A stretch of DNA of 64,000 nt. Origin: Silybum marianum (taxonomy: Eukaryota; Streptophyta; Magnoliopsida; Asterales; Asteraceae). This document shows, piece after piece, positions 33,700 through 44,439 of the stretch. The translations under genes were made by a program, and so were the position numbers. Every line of letters starts with the position of its first letter. Position 1 is the first letter of the stretch. The DNA lies in assembly GCA_036898165.1 (NCBI GenBank), contig CM072533.1, positions 17,882,001-17,946,000 on the forward strand, read 5' to 3'. The notes below the pieces were generated by a model. It was not told the DNA's origin. It saw only the letters and a list, made by a program, of their open reading frames with translations, and searched no databases.

Positions 33700-34646
33700 T
33701 TTTGAAGATCTCGATCAATGAGTTTTTGGTAATTTTCTGAGGTGTTTTATGAAACAGAAAGGTTTTCTCGATTGACAAAGAATCGATAAGAATGTTTTTC
33801 TCGGGTGACAAATGATCGATAAAAAATTTTATCGAGTGGTATATAAGAGGTTTTCTCGGGTAACGTGGACTCGATAAAAAATCTTAAAGAAGAATTTTTG
33901 AATCAATAAACAGGAAATTATTGCTCACAAGGAATTGATAACTAAGTTTTCTCCGAAAAAAAATCTTTTGTCTTGACAGAAACAGAATCGATAAGAAGAT
34001 ATATATCGATACCAGAGGACTCGATAAATAAATCTTTGTCGATTAGGAATGTCTCGATAAAAAATCAAGAATACTTAATCTGAATTCTCTTTAAATGATA
34101 AAACCAGAAACCAAAAACAATAGGGTTCTTGACTAAAAAGAACAAGTCTTTTTATGGACAAGAATGTCTAAGTTTTCGAGTTTCTTATTTGATCAGAAAA
34201 AAAAATCAAAATTACTAGAGTTTATGATTATTACTAGATAATTCTTTAGTAAGAAAAGCTGCAATAGTCACTAGTTCCTGAGTTTTCTTATGTAAAGAAT
34301 TTCAAAAGTAATTAAAATAAACTAGAATAATTTTAATTAAAAACAAATTAACTAATTTTGACAGAATATCAAGATTAACACAATCTGAATCGACAAAAAT
34401 CCATGTGACAGAAGTCTGAATCGAGGAAAAACAAATCTTAAACAGAATATAAGTTTTTATCGGGTAGAATGAACTCGATAAATATTCAAACGAAAGAAGT
34501 AAGGATCGAGAAAACACACATCAGACTTTTTATCGGGTGAAACATTGTTTAGTTTGATTCGAGAAAAATTCAAGAAAGCAGTAATCGAGGATTTACCTTC
34601 TGTTTCGTGAAAAACTTCAGAAAATCGGAAAAGAACTCTGATCGTC
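33700..34646 (-). other. Leader of element B
   Basis: Untranslated stretch between the primer binding site and gag. It contains TCGATAA words at roughly 30-60-bp spacing (33770-34060 and 34460-34590) and no accepted ORF. It aligns in layout with the leader of element A. Confidence 0.65.
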
Positions 34647-34659
34647 GGCTCTGATACCA
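34647..34659 (-). promoter_or_regulatory. Primer binding site of element B
   Basis: The minus strand reads TGGTATCAGAGCC, complementary to initiator methionine tRNA, two bases inside the 5' LTR. Confidence 0.9.
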
Positions 34660-34661
34660 CT

Positions 34662-34962
34662 TGTTGATCCCAGAAACAGTAAGCACAATGATATAATTAA
34701 GAACACAATTAAAGCAATACGAACAAAGTGATTTTAGAGAATATCCGTAGTCGTACTCACTTTAATATCGATTACAATGAAAGTATAATCTGAATTTAGC
34801 TCTATGTTAATCGACACATTTAATGATACCCTAGACTCCTATTTATATTGAAAGGTCTAATCTAATTAAGAAAGGAAAGAGTTTAAAGAATTATAAACTT
34901 GCTTTTACAATTAAAGCATATTTTTTCCTTATTTTGTCACAATTAAAATAATAGACCTAACA
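34662..34962 (-). repeat. 5' LTR of element B (301 bp)
   Basis: TGTTGATCCC...GACCTAACA, near-identical to 21443-21746. The TATA box TATAAATAGG on the minus strand (about 34838-34847) is intact here. Confidence 0.93.
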
Positions 34963-34967
34963 ATATA

Positions 34968-35375
34968 TGTATAGATTTAATTTTATTATTGTTTAAAACA
35001 TAACCTATTTTATAAAAAATATAATCAATGATAATAACATAAGGTAATATAAATTCATTTAACTTGACCCACATTCTATATCTTCAACGGAATAAAAAGT
35101 AACGTTGTAAAAAATATAAAAATATTTAATAAAATAAAAAATGTTATAAATGAATCTAATAATACAGAATACGTATGTATGATACAAAATAAGTAAGACC
35201 AAATAAATTTAAAAAAAAGTATCAAATAATTAAGATTAGTATGTATGACACCGAATAAATATAACCGAATAAATTAATTAATAATCAATCACAAAAATCC
35301 AAATAAAAAATGTATTCATAAAATATGGAATCAAAAATGTATGCTAATAAGTCACGAGACTAATAATTTTTTAAC
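34968..35375. other. AT-rich spacer
   Basis: No ORF or repeat recognised between element B and the end of the RPA1-like pseudogene. Confidence 0.5.
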
Positions 35376-37942
35376 TCATTTCTCAACTTCTGGTACTTTT
35401 AACTTGGTGACAGAACCTTTATTCAGATCATCGGTCTCATAAAGGTCTTCAAAATCAAGCTTCAAATCCACTGAACTACCCACATGCTTGTGAAATTTCT
35501 TTTGTTCGGAAATTGGACTATCGGCAGTAGTCTTTTCCACATCTGTAGGAGTTGCATTTTCACCAGTCCATTATACAGCATCCTACGGTTTATATTAAAA
35601 CTGGCTTGTAAGTATCGTATTTCATAATGGTTATTGCATATGTACCAAGAATCAAGTTCAACATTACCTTTAACTTTTCAACCGATCCAAAATCTGTTGA
35701 TTGAAGATTAACGGAGTCGGAATCAGCAGGCTATATAAGACATATAGAAAATATCAAAATATTGATTATAATAACCGATATATATTATAGATTTAAAGAA
35801 ATAAGATTAAATATTATTACCCTTATACCGTTGATCTTCACATCCAACTCATTCAATATGTTGTCATCATCAGTTAATATAGAAATTCCAAAACAATTAG
35901 ATTTTTTTTGTATTGTAGTCAGTAACTTCAAGCTTAAAGGCAAACCTACGCTCAAGTAAAATATAAACTCTTCGGGAATAATATCCAACTGCCCAATCTA
36001 ATTAATCACAAAACATAATTGTGTAAATACGAATATAAACAAATTAGTTATAATACCTTCAACAAATATTAATCTTGATAAATTAATTTATAAGCTTACC
36101 TCTTTCATGTTGTTATATAAATCATTTGATGTGTGATCAAGGACTTTCTTTGCTTCCCGATCAAATAACGTGAATGATACAGCGGATGTATCATCTTGAA
36201 CTCGTAAAAGAATTTTGAACCTAAAATTACATTTATTATACGATATTAATATTAAGAATTTTATAATTTTTTGATATTATAAAAGTAAATGGGAGTAACA
36301 TTGATTTAAACAAAATTTATTTATTGGAACTTACTTTGGCGAAACTTTAGTCTCTGTGCCATTACACTTATCCGAACCACATTCATACTTCATGGTTTCT
36401 TCAACACCACCCGAATTATCATCTTTTTCGGTTAAAATGTAATACGGATTAACCTTTTTCATACACCTTTTGCAACCCATGTAATACCAAGATCCTTTTT
36501 TAGTGATCGCTTTTATCGTAGCCAATATAACCAAGGACTTCGGCTTAATATAATAAAAAATAAAGAGGTTTAAATTAAAATTAAAATAAAATTAAAATTA
36601 AAAATAAAAATAACATATAAACATAATAAGTTGTTAAGTACCTCAGTTATCTCGAAAAGATCGGAAATGCTAATAGATTGATTCTTTTCTAAAAATTCTT
36701 CACGATACGAATAAGATAATGAAGACATGACAGAAATATGAGATGATTTTGATTCAACATCCGAACGATGAATGCTGATATAAAAAATACATATACGATA
36801 ATTAGTTTTATAAGAATTATTGGATTTATTAAAATACAAATGGAAATTGTACACTAACCTATTTCTGAAATCAATGATTTATTGAATATCATTATTCAAA
36901 AGAAGCATCGTACCAGCAAAACGAATTAGAAATCGAGTACTTATCTGTAATATAATTAAATGGTTAACAAAACATTAAAATATGATTTTTAAGATGGGTA
37001 AGAAATAAAAATATTCAACTTTTGTAGTATATCAAACCTCGAAAAACCTTAACCATTGCAAATTGGATTATTGGATTTAACATCCGAACGATGATTTTGA
37101 TTCAACATCTGAACGATGAATGCTGATATAAAAAATACATATACGATAATTAGTTTTATAAGAATTATTGGATTTATTAAAATACAAATGGAAATTGTAC
37201 ACTAACCTATTTCTGAAATCAATGATTTATTGAATATCATTATTCAAAAGAAGCATCGTACCAGCAAAATGAATTAGAAATCGAGTACTTATCTGTAATA
37301 TAATTAAATGGTTAACAAAACATTAAAATATGATTTTTAAGATGGGTAAGAAATAAAAATATTCAACTTTTGTAGTATATCAAACCTCGAAAAACCTTAA
37401 CCATTGCAAATTGGATTACAAGTATTACAGTTCCATGGCATTTATTATTTGTCACATAATCATTGAACTGTTCAGCAAATTCACCCCAAAGAGCGACGTC
37501 AAGCCTGATTCCCCTAATATATAAACAAAATTAAGAATTTTAACACACTGAATCTTTGATGGAATAAATTAAAAAACATAGTGATATAAATTCTACAAAA
37601 GTTACTTACTCCAAGTCCTGTATTTTAAGTTGAACAATTCTCTTTGATTTACCCTCTACGCCACTATTTGCAATAGACTCATATGACACAACATCACCAA
37701 TCACATCTGTTACATAAAAAATAATAACCATAATTTTCATAAAGAATAACATACCTAAAATTACAACATCAACGTAATACAATAAACTTACCAACGGTTG
37801 TATGCAAAGGAATTGAATTTGAGATAAGTTTTTTTAAATGGTACGAAAGAAAACCCATAAACAGATCCTTTAAAGTCGGAACATTTAGAAACAGATGATT
37901 TATAATTTAGAGCAAGCTTGTTGGGATTATCACTTAGTTTGT
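35376..37942 (-). pseudogene. RPA1-like (replication protein A 70-kDa subunit) pseudogene, exons 2 (part) to 11
   Basis: Minus-strand exons with GT/AG sites: exon 2 remainder 37942-37792, exon 3 37706-37610 (DVIGDVVSYESIANSG), exon 4 37513-37386 (LDVALWGEFAEQFNDYVTNN), exon 5 37292-37207 and its duplicate 36944-36859, exon 6 36774-36642, exon 7 36543-36335, exon 8 36220-36100 (FKILLRVQDDTSAVSFTLFD), exon 9 35997-35821, exon 10 35730-35668, exon 11 35582-35376. Exon 7 holds the zinc-binding Cys set of the RPA1 C-terminal domain (WYYMGCKRCMKKV...YECGSDKC). RPA1 binds single-stranded DNA in replication and repair. Breaks: a likely frameshift in an A7 run in exon 2, a frameshift and TAA in exon 5 (37227-37229 and 36879-36881) and TAA in exon 11 (35571-35573). 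The 5' exons lie at 43911-44269. Confidence 0.8.
36743..37438 (-). repeat. 348-bp tandem duplication in the RPA1-like pseudogene
   Basis: Units 36743-37090 and 37091-37438 are nearly identical (AATGCTGATATAAAAAATAC starts at 36771 and 37119). The unit holds exon 5, introns and the first part of exon 6. Both copies carry the same exon-5 stop. Confidence 0.92.
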
Positions 37943-38392
37943 TATGGATCCCAGATTATCAGGTAACGATGTATTTGATCATAAAAAATATGAAGAAAAC
38001 CTTATTTCATATATCTAACTTGAAGGAATGTCGTGATTACAATGATGTAATTATATGAATGAATTAAGCTCTCTAGAATTATATGAATGAATGATCTATC
38101 AATAAGTTCTCTAATTAATGTGTTCTTCTAATGCTAACCCTAACCCTCTATTTGTATTGCTAGGATTACTAATGTGATAAGGAAACTATAAGATAGGCAT
38201 TATACACTTGCCATAATTACAAGATAACAACGTTTCCTTATTTTGATACAATCCTAATTCAACTCTAACACTAATTCAATCTTTCAGGAAATTGTTAAAC
38301 CTTCCTTAATTAATGACCTTGTTGACTTTACACTTTGGCCCTTCATGTCTTCAATACTTGTGATCTCGGATACAATCTTTTCAGACCTAACA
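37943..38392 (-). repeat. LTR C1 (450 bp)
   Basis: Starts TATGGATCCC (TG mutated to TA) and ends GACCTAACA; the end resembles the LTRs of element B. Confidence 0.85.
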
Positions 38393-38408
38393 ATCTCCCC
38401 CTTTGTAT
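38393..38408 (-). promoter_or_regulatory. Polypurine tract of element C
   Basis: The minus strand reads ACAAAGGGGGAGAT directly before LTR C1. Further GGGGGAG words occur near 38491, 38526 and 38766. Confidence 0.75.
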
Positions 38409-39780
38409 TCGAGATTACACTTCAGTAAATTAGCACTATTGAAGACGATGAAATTTTGTCAACAAATCTTCGTCTCGTATCTTTCGCTCCCCCTACGAGT
38501 ATGATTACTTGATAACCTTCGTAGCTCCCCCTTAACATTAGCATGTAGTTCACGAATAGAAATACGAAGGAGCCGTGATGTAGTAGGCTAAAATCTTTCT
38601 TTGAGTAGAACTTGTCGTATGATGAAAAAGACAAAAGAATGTCGGATCAAAATGTTACGATATCTTTGAGGTTATCGGGTTAGGCAGATCAAGTCAACAT
38701 ACGGAATGAAGTTTGCGAGATAATGACTTTCTTGTTTGTTGAATGTGTCTTTGATACAGGATTTCTCCCCCTCAGAATGAGAAGGAGAATTTGAATCATT
38801 ATGAAGAATCAAAAGACAGTAAGTTGAAGCACGAATGTGGAAACGTTGGTAAGGGCTAACATAGAAGCACAAATAGCAACTATTATCACTTAAATCAAAA
38901 TTAAATTTAATTAAGTGGCCTATATTCAGTGTTGGCAGGGGGTTGGCACTGATAGGACTTCCAGTTATCACAGAAGTAAGTTATAAAAATAAATTCTCAA
39001 ACTGTTCCGGCATAAACACAAAGATATGCTTGTGGAATCATTAAGACTCGTGTAAGTGTAGAAAAAACAGTTGTATATATTTCGGCTCAAAATTAGACTC
39101 AATGTGCATAAAATACGAAGTTCGAAGACCGGAGGTGTGTCTTCTTGTTTCAATATCTAAATCTTCCGAGTGAAGAATAGATAGATGATATGCTAAATCT
39201 CCGTGATATATGAAACAATAATCTTTTGTGAGATACTTGAGTAGTTGGGTGGGGTGACACAATTTATCGACATTGGGTCCATGTCTAGTTCAATATTCAT
39301 CTCCAAAGAATCGAGAATGAATAGTTTGTGTGGCTACCCGGATAACTGTTTAGGTTTGGTAAAGACCAAATATTTTCTTCTAAGTCTTGTCACACTCTCA
39401 CATTTTTTCTTTTATCTCACAAGCACTCAATGTTATTTTAATCATACCCATTCAAGATATCTAACCTAGGGATGTCTCCCATGGGTAGGTCCTTCCGGCT
39501 TTGGTTTGACCATTGAAACGTCTAAATCCTATCACACACAAAGAATTGAAATATTGAAGTTCGAGTTCCGAACTGATGTATTAAGTGGTCATAATGCAAA
39601 TTAAAACGGGTTCTGAACTGAGATATTCAGAAGCCAAAATTTAAAAGCAGGTCCATAACTGAGATACTATGAAGCTAATAGTGAAACATGATACTCTCTC
39701 TCAAAAACTGCATAACCTTTTGAATGATCATGTCATGTGATGTGAATATTCAGTATTTAGAATGCACATGACATACCTAC
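38409..39780 (-). other. 3' non-coding part of element C
   Basis: No accepted ORF. It holds the extra polypurine-like words and short direct repeats (CTGAGATA-type words near 39615-39670). Confidence 0.5.
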
Positions 39781-41355
39781 AAAATAGATTAAAAAGATTT
39801 TGGTACCCAAGCTTTGTTGGGTCCTTGAAGGTTAGCTTTAGAAAAATCAAATGGGGAATTGGGGATACTATAAGTACCATACCATTTATGAGCGAACCTT
39901 TGATCAACAAAATCATTTGTGCCGCAAGTAGAATAACAAACCTTTGTGGTGCTAAGACTGATTAGCTGATTGGTAGACTGGACAGGATAAGGCAAATCAG
40001 TCTTGGAAACAAATGATTTTGCATCAATTACATGAGATGAATGTGGCATGTTTCCAACACTATCATCTGTAGTTGATTTTTTTCTCCAAACCATTCTAAA
40101 TTTCTTGAAATTACCGGAATTAGCAACAAAATCATTGTGAAACCGATTAGAATTATGAGTCTGAGAATTTGAAGAACCATATCATTTGGAGCTATTAGAG
40201 TAACTATGTGATTTAAAACTTGAAGAATAGTTATTCTTACAGACACAATAAGTAGAAAGAGGAGTTATCTTATAAATTGAACTTGAAACACTTTTATAAG
40301 AGAGAACAAGATCAGAAGCAGATGAATTATCAAGTGGAGAAAGAACAGTAGTATCAGGACTAAACTGTTTAAGAACTTCAACTTTAACTGACTTCTCTTT
40401 ATTGTGTTTTGAAATTACATCTTCAAGTTCTCTAATTTTGCACAAAAGATTGTCTCTTTCTTTATCAGACAAACTAAAATTAAAAGTCGTTTTAGCTTCA
40501 AAAACTTTTTCAAGCTTCATGAATTTGTCAGATAAATATTCTCTTTCTTCCGTAATCAAATCATATTTATTTTTTAATTCAGATCTCAAGTTCTTTTCAG
40601 TCACAACATTTGATTGTAATTCAGACAATTTCTTTGAAAGTTTAGAAATTTCACCTTCAAAAATTTTCTTTTTATTCTCAACATCGATCTCTAAACGTTA
40701 TTTTTTTCGGAATTTAAAACACTTTTCTTCAAAACATTACTTTTATTGGTCTCAAACACTTTTCTTTCATCATCTAGAATTTTCTGAAGTTCAAAAAGTT
40801 TCTTTGATAGCTCCATACATTTTGTTTCAGATGATTTTCTTTCTAAAACCATAAGTTGTTCAAAATTCAAGACTTGTTTTGTGAGTTTTTGAATAGTCAG
40901 TTCACAAGTTTCAAAAATTGCTTTTAAATTTTTTTCACTCAACCTCAAAGTTGTGTTTGTCATCTGAAGTTAAAATCCTTTCTTTCTCAAATGTCATGAA
41001 TTCAGATATTTTACTTGAAAGAGAAACACTGTAAGTCTCAGAATCTTAAATTTCTCTAACTCAGAAATTTTGTTTTTCAAATCAAAATTTATTTTTATCA
41101 ACCCAAGATTTTTCTTTCACAAAGTTCTTCATACCTCGCATGATTTTTATTTCTTGAAAGCTCGCTGACTTGTGCTTGAAAATACTCTTTGTCATCTTTC
41201 AAAGTTTTTCTTGTTTGTTCTAAGTTATGAAAATCGGATTTGAGATATACGTGTTCTCTTAAAAGTTCATCAAGGATTTTCATGTTATTTGTATGCCTAG
41301 CTTCGAGTTCAGAAATTTTAGCTTTGAGCTCAGAAATTTGATTTTGAGAACTCAT
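39781..41355 (-). pseudogene. Coiled-coil ORF of element C
   Basis: Minus-strand pieces: 41355-41098 (MSSQNQISELKAKISELEAR...), about 41090-40964 (broken), 40963-40691, 40628-40182, 40246-40028 and 40094-39789. The first three are nearly all heptad-type Leu/Glu/Lys helix. The last has CYSTCGTNDFVD and ends GPNKAWVPKSF, like the gag-pol linker of element B. There is no capsid-like N-terminal domain and no zinc knuckle. The element therefore kept or acquired only the Gag coiled coil and linker. At least four frame breaks make it non-functional now. On its own it may have encoded a Gag-interacting protein; that is inference. Confidence 0.6.
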
Positions 41356-41449
41356 CTTAAGAAAAAATAAGTACTTGTTACCTGATGAGTTGATCGTCGA
41401 TCTGTGAGTTTTGAATGGTTTCTAAGATTTCGTGAAAACTAGGTGGCTT

Positions 41450-41690
41450 TATCTCGAATGAACAGGGGTTCGACAACAATTTATGTCGAGTTGGATGGGC
41501 TCGACAAGAATTTATGTTGAGTCGTAAAGGCTCGATAAAGATTTATGTCTAGTCTTAAAGGCTCGATAAAAATTTATGTCTATTCCTAAAGGCTCGATAA
41601 AAAGTTATGTTTAGTCTTAAAGGCTCGATAAAAATTTATATCTAGTCTTAAAGGCTCGATAAAAATTTATGTCTAGCCAAATAAAAAAAA
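41450..41690 (-). repeat. 31-bp tandem array with TCGATAA in the leader of element C
   Basis: Unit ...AAAGGCTCGATAAAAATTTATG with TCTAGTCTT next to it, seven to eight diverged copies at a 31-bp period. It is related to the motif in the leaders of A and B. Confidence 0.85.
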
Positions 41691-41699
41691 TCAAAGATG

Positions 41700-42542
41700 A
41701 TGCATAAAGGGAGTCGATAAGAATTAAAAAAAAATATCTAATTCTGTTTTTGTCTTTAATCGATGGATCAGATAGCAAAAACAAAGTATTCTTGACTAAA
41801 AGATCTAGAGTAACAAAGTTATCTAGTCTTTTTATAGAAAAGAATAGCTAAGTTCTTGTGTTTCCAATTTTCTTAATTAAGTTTAATGTAAACTTACTCG
41901 GAATTATGATGTTTACTTGAGAATTCTCGAACCAGAAAAGCTGCAGGAGTCACTAGATCCTGACTTATCTATTGTAAGAGAACAACAAAAGTAATGCAAA
42001 ATAATCGAAAGTAATTTAATTTTAAAAAAACAGAATTTTGATAAGTTGATTGAATACTTATCGAGTGAATCAAGACTTAAAGAGGTGCGTCAATCCAGGT
42101 GTTAAGGTCTAAACAAAAGTTGTAGAACTGATTCTTAGGAACACAATGGCTTTGGATTCATGTCATTTGGATCAAACACCAATTTTATGTGATTTTAATA
42201 AAAATAGTGTGCAGTTCTAGTTTTTGCACAGTATCGGTTATAGATATCCACTATTTTGAGCCTTATAGACTTGGAATCAGCTCTGGACGTAAAGTACAAA
42301 GTTTTAGCATATTCAGATACCTTTCCAACGATATATCGTATACCTCAATCGGATAAACGAGCTATTTTATACGAAATTTTTGAACAAACAGCAGCTATTA
42401 AAATCCTCTACACAGTTCAAAACAAAAGATTAAAGATATGTCGATTAAAGCTACTCGATAAGAATTAAAACCAGAAAAGTCGAGATTTTTACCTAGCTTT
42501 CCACGATATCGATTAGAAACAGCTTCAAAACTCTGATCGTTC
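41700..42542 (-). other. Leader of element C
   Basis: Non-coding stretch between the primer binding site and the 31-bp array. It contains the GGTTCGAGAATTC-type leader words seen at the same place in A and B (AGAAAAGCTGCA, GAGTCACTAG). Confidence 0.5.
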
Positions 42543-42554
42543 GACTCTGATACC
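42543..42554 (-). promoter_or_regulatory. Primer binding site of element C
   Basis: The minus strand reads TGGTATCAGAGT next to LTR C2, complementary to initiator methionine tRNA. Confidence 0.85.
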
Positions 42555-42557
42555 AAT

Positions 42558-42884
42558 TGTGGATCCCAGATTATTAGGTAACGATGTATTTGATCATGAA
42601 CAATATGAATAAAACCTTGTCTTCTAGCAGTATGTGAGCCCCTTGTCTTCTAGGAGGTCGGGGGTTCAAACCTCACCATAGGTGAGGAGGGTGTGTGAGT
42701 TTATTTGTTTATTTCAATTGTCGTATATAAATATTATATACTTCAAAAAAAATGAAGAAAACCTTATTTCATATATCTAACTTGAAGGAATGTCGTGATT
42801 ACAATGAATATCTCCCTTAAGCTCTCTAGAATGATATGGATGAATGATCTATCAATAAGCTCTCTAATTAATGTGTTCTTTTAG
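42558..42884 (-). repeat. LTR C2, truncated and carrying a SINE
   Basis: TGTGGATCCCAG... aligns with C1 and C3 but stops near 42884 (TGTTCTTTTA), where a short filler joins it to RPA1 sequence at 42896. A SINE splits it at 42619-42750. Confidence 0.85.
42619..42750 (+). mobile_element. tRNA-derived SINE in LTR C2
   Basis: B-box-like word GGGGGTTCAAACCTC at 42659-42673 and an A-rich tail (CTTCAAAAAA). Flanks TATGAATAAAACCTT (left) and AATGAAGAAAACCTT (right) are an imperfect target duplication. LTR C3 shows the empty site (ATATGAAGAAAACCTTATTTC). It is closely related to the SINE at 47454-47602, and is 5' truncated because the A box is missing. Confidence 0.85.
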
Positions 42885-42895
42885 TGCAAATTGGA

Positions 42896-43471
42896 CTTTT
42901 GTAGTATATCAAACCTCGAAAAACCTTAACCATTGCAAATTGGATTACAAGTATTACAGTTCCATGGCATTTATTATTTGTCACATAATCATTGAACTGT
43001 TCAGCAAATTCACCCCAAAGAGCGACGTCAAGCCTGATTCCCCTAATATATAAACAAAATTAAGAATTTTAGCACACTGAATCTTTGATGGAATAAATTA
43101 AAAAACATAGTGATATAAATTCTACAAAAGTTACTTACTCCAAGTCCTGTATTTTAAGTTGAACAATTCTCTTTGATTTACCCCCTACGCCAATATTTGC
43201 AATAGACTCATATGACACAACATCACCAATGACATCTGTTACATAAAAAATAATAACCATAATTTTCATAAAGAATAACATACCTAAAATTACAACATCA
43301 ACGTAATACAATAAACTTACCAACGGTTGTATGCAAAGGAATTGAATTTGAGATAAGTTTTTTTAAATGGTACGAAAGAAAACCCATAAACAGATCCTTT
43401 AAAGTCGGAGCATTTAGAAACAGATGATTTATAATTTAGAGCAAGCTTGTTGGGATTGTCACTTAGTTTGT
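42896..43471 (-). pseudogene. Second copy of RPA1-like exons 2-4 (576 bp)
   Basis: Near-identical to 37367-37942 at a constant offset of 5,529 bp. It holds the exon 2 remainder, exon 3 and exon 4 with their splice sites, and ends in TTTGT next to LTR C3. Confidence 0.9.
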
Positions 43472-43910
43472 TGTGGATCCCAGATTATCAGGTAACGATG
43501 TATTTGATCATGAAAAATATGAAGAAAACCTTATTTCATATATCTAACTTGAAGGAATGTCGTGATTACAATGAATATCTCTCTTAAGCTCTCTAGAATT
43601 ATATGAATGAATGATCTATCAATAAGTTCTCTAATTAATGTGTTCTTCTAATGCTAGCCCTAGCCCTCTATTTATATTGCTAGGAATACTAATGTGATAA
43701 GGAAACTATACGATAGATATTATAGACTTGCCATAATTACAAGATAACAACGTTTCCTTATTTTGATACAATCCTAATTTAACCCTAACACTAATTCAAT
43801 CTTTCCTTATTATTAAACCTTCCTTAATTAATGACTTTGTTGACTTTACACTTTGACCCTTCATGTCTTCAATATTTGTGATCTCGGATACAATCTTTTC
43901 AGACCTAACA
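43472..43910 (-). repeat. LTR C3 (439 bp)
   Basis: TGTGGATCCC...GACCTAACA, flanked on both sides by TTTGT. It is the LTR copy that faces the 5' half of the RPA1-like gene. Confidence 0.88.
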
Positions 43911-44269
43911 TTTGTACGTATTGTCATTCCTTGCAATACTGGTATTTTTTATGAAATAAGAACCGGTTTCAATAATTTGATTTTTGAATTTCTGAACCAC
44001 ATTTTTTAGAACATTGGTATTGATTTTAGTGCCCTGAAAAAAAACACATTAATCGTGTAAATTTTTATACATAAAAGGTTTAAAATAATTACAATAATAT
44101 TACATGTAGCATACCTGTTCATCCATCCTAATCATATCTATTGAATAAATTTGACCGGCGTTCTTGAAATCAGGTTGAGTCCACAATCGAATTACCTTAC
44201 TTTGACAATAAAATCGTCTTTCTCAATATTAAGATCGTTGATGAGGGTGATGGTAGTATTGGCATTCAT
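43911..44269 (-). pseudogene. RPA1-like pseudogene, exons 1 and 2 (5' part)
   Basis: Exon 1 44269-44115 starts MNANTTITLINDLNIEKDDF and ends with NAGQIYSIDMIRMDEQ before CAG|GTATGC. Exon 2 starts at 44033 after TTTTCAG. The text resembles the first OB-fold of plant RPA1-like proteins (WTQPDFK segment). A 1-nt deletion near 44195 shifts exon 1 just before that segment. Exon 2 reads up to the TTTGT at 43911 and then continues in frame at 43471 or 37942 once element C is removed, which shows that C landed inside an exon. An upstream ATG makes a three-codon ORF that overlaps the start. Confidence 0.78.
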
Positions 44270-44338
44270 GACGACATAACTTATTGTAGAGATGAAAGAT
44301 ACTTTATGAAACTTGGATTGAATGATTTCTTGTGGACG

Positions 44339-44346
44339 TATTTATA
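44339..44346 (-). promoter_or_regulatory. TATA box of the RPA1-like gene
   Basis: The minus strand reads TATAAATA 70 bp upstream of the start codon, a normal distance for a plant core promoter. Confidence 0.55.
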
Positions 44347-44439
44347 GAGTTCAAACATGAAAAAAGATAACAACTAACAATATTATATCAATATTATCGT
44401 TGCGGTAATGGGACTTTTAACCATATGTATCCTATGTTG

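Larger units (their letters stand above)
21443..34962 (-). mobile_element. Element B: complete Sirevirus-like Ty1/copia retrotransposon (13.5 kb)
   Basis: Paired LTRs (21443-21746 and 34662-34962) are flanked by the same 5-bp sequence ATATA (21438-21442 and 34963-34967), a target-site duplication. Minus-strand order: 5' LTR, primer binding site, leader, gag, linker, pol (protease, integrase, reverse transcriptase, RNase H), a repeat-rich spacer, a long extra ORF, polypurine tract, 3' LTR. Integrase before RT marks Ty1/copia, and the RT and RNase H sequences and the extra ORF point to the SIRE/Maximus lineage. The LTRs are unusually short for that lineage. By eye they differ at 7 substitutions and one 3-bp indel over ~301 bp, about 2.3%. 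All ORFs contain breaks, so the copy is not autonomous now. Confidence 0.93.
37943..43910 (-). mobile_element. Element C: non-autonomous copia element inserted in exon 2 of the RPA1-like gene, later rearranged
   Basis: LTR C1 (37943-38392) is flanked on the left by TTTGT (37938-37942), and LTR C3 (43472-43910) on the right by TTTGT (43911-43915): the target duplication of the original insertion. The RPA1-like reading frame continues across it. Inside are a polypurine tract, a coiled-coil ORF, a TCGATAA array, a primer binding site (42543-42554) and a partial LTR C2 (42558-42884). Between C2 and C3 lies a second copy of RPA1 sequence (42896-43471). There is no protease, integrase or RT, so the element depended on others for mobility. 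Confidence 0.85.

Noticed and set aside
35376..44269. A Helitron carrying the RPA1-like gene
   Set aside because: Some plant Helitrons carry RPA1 genes, but I found no Helitron hairpin-CTRR end or TC start around this locus.
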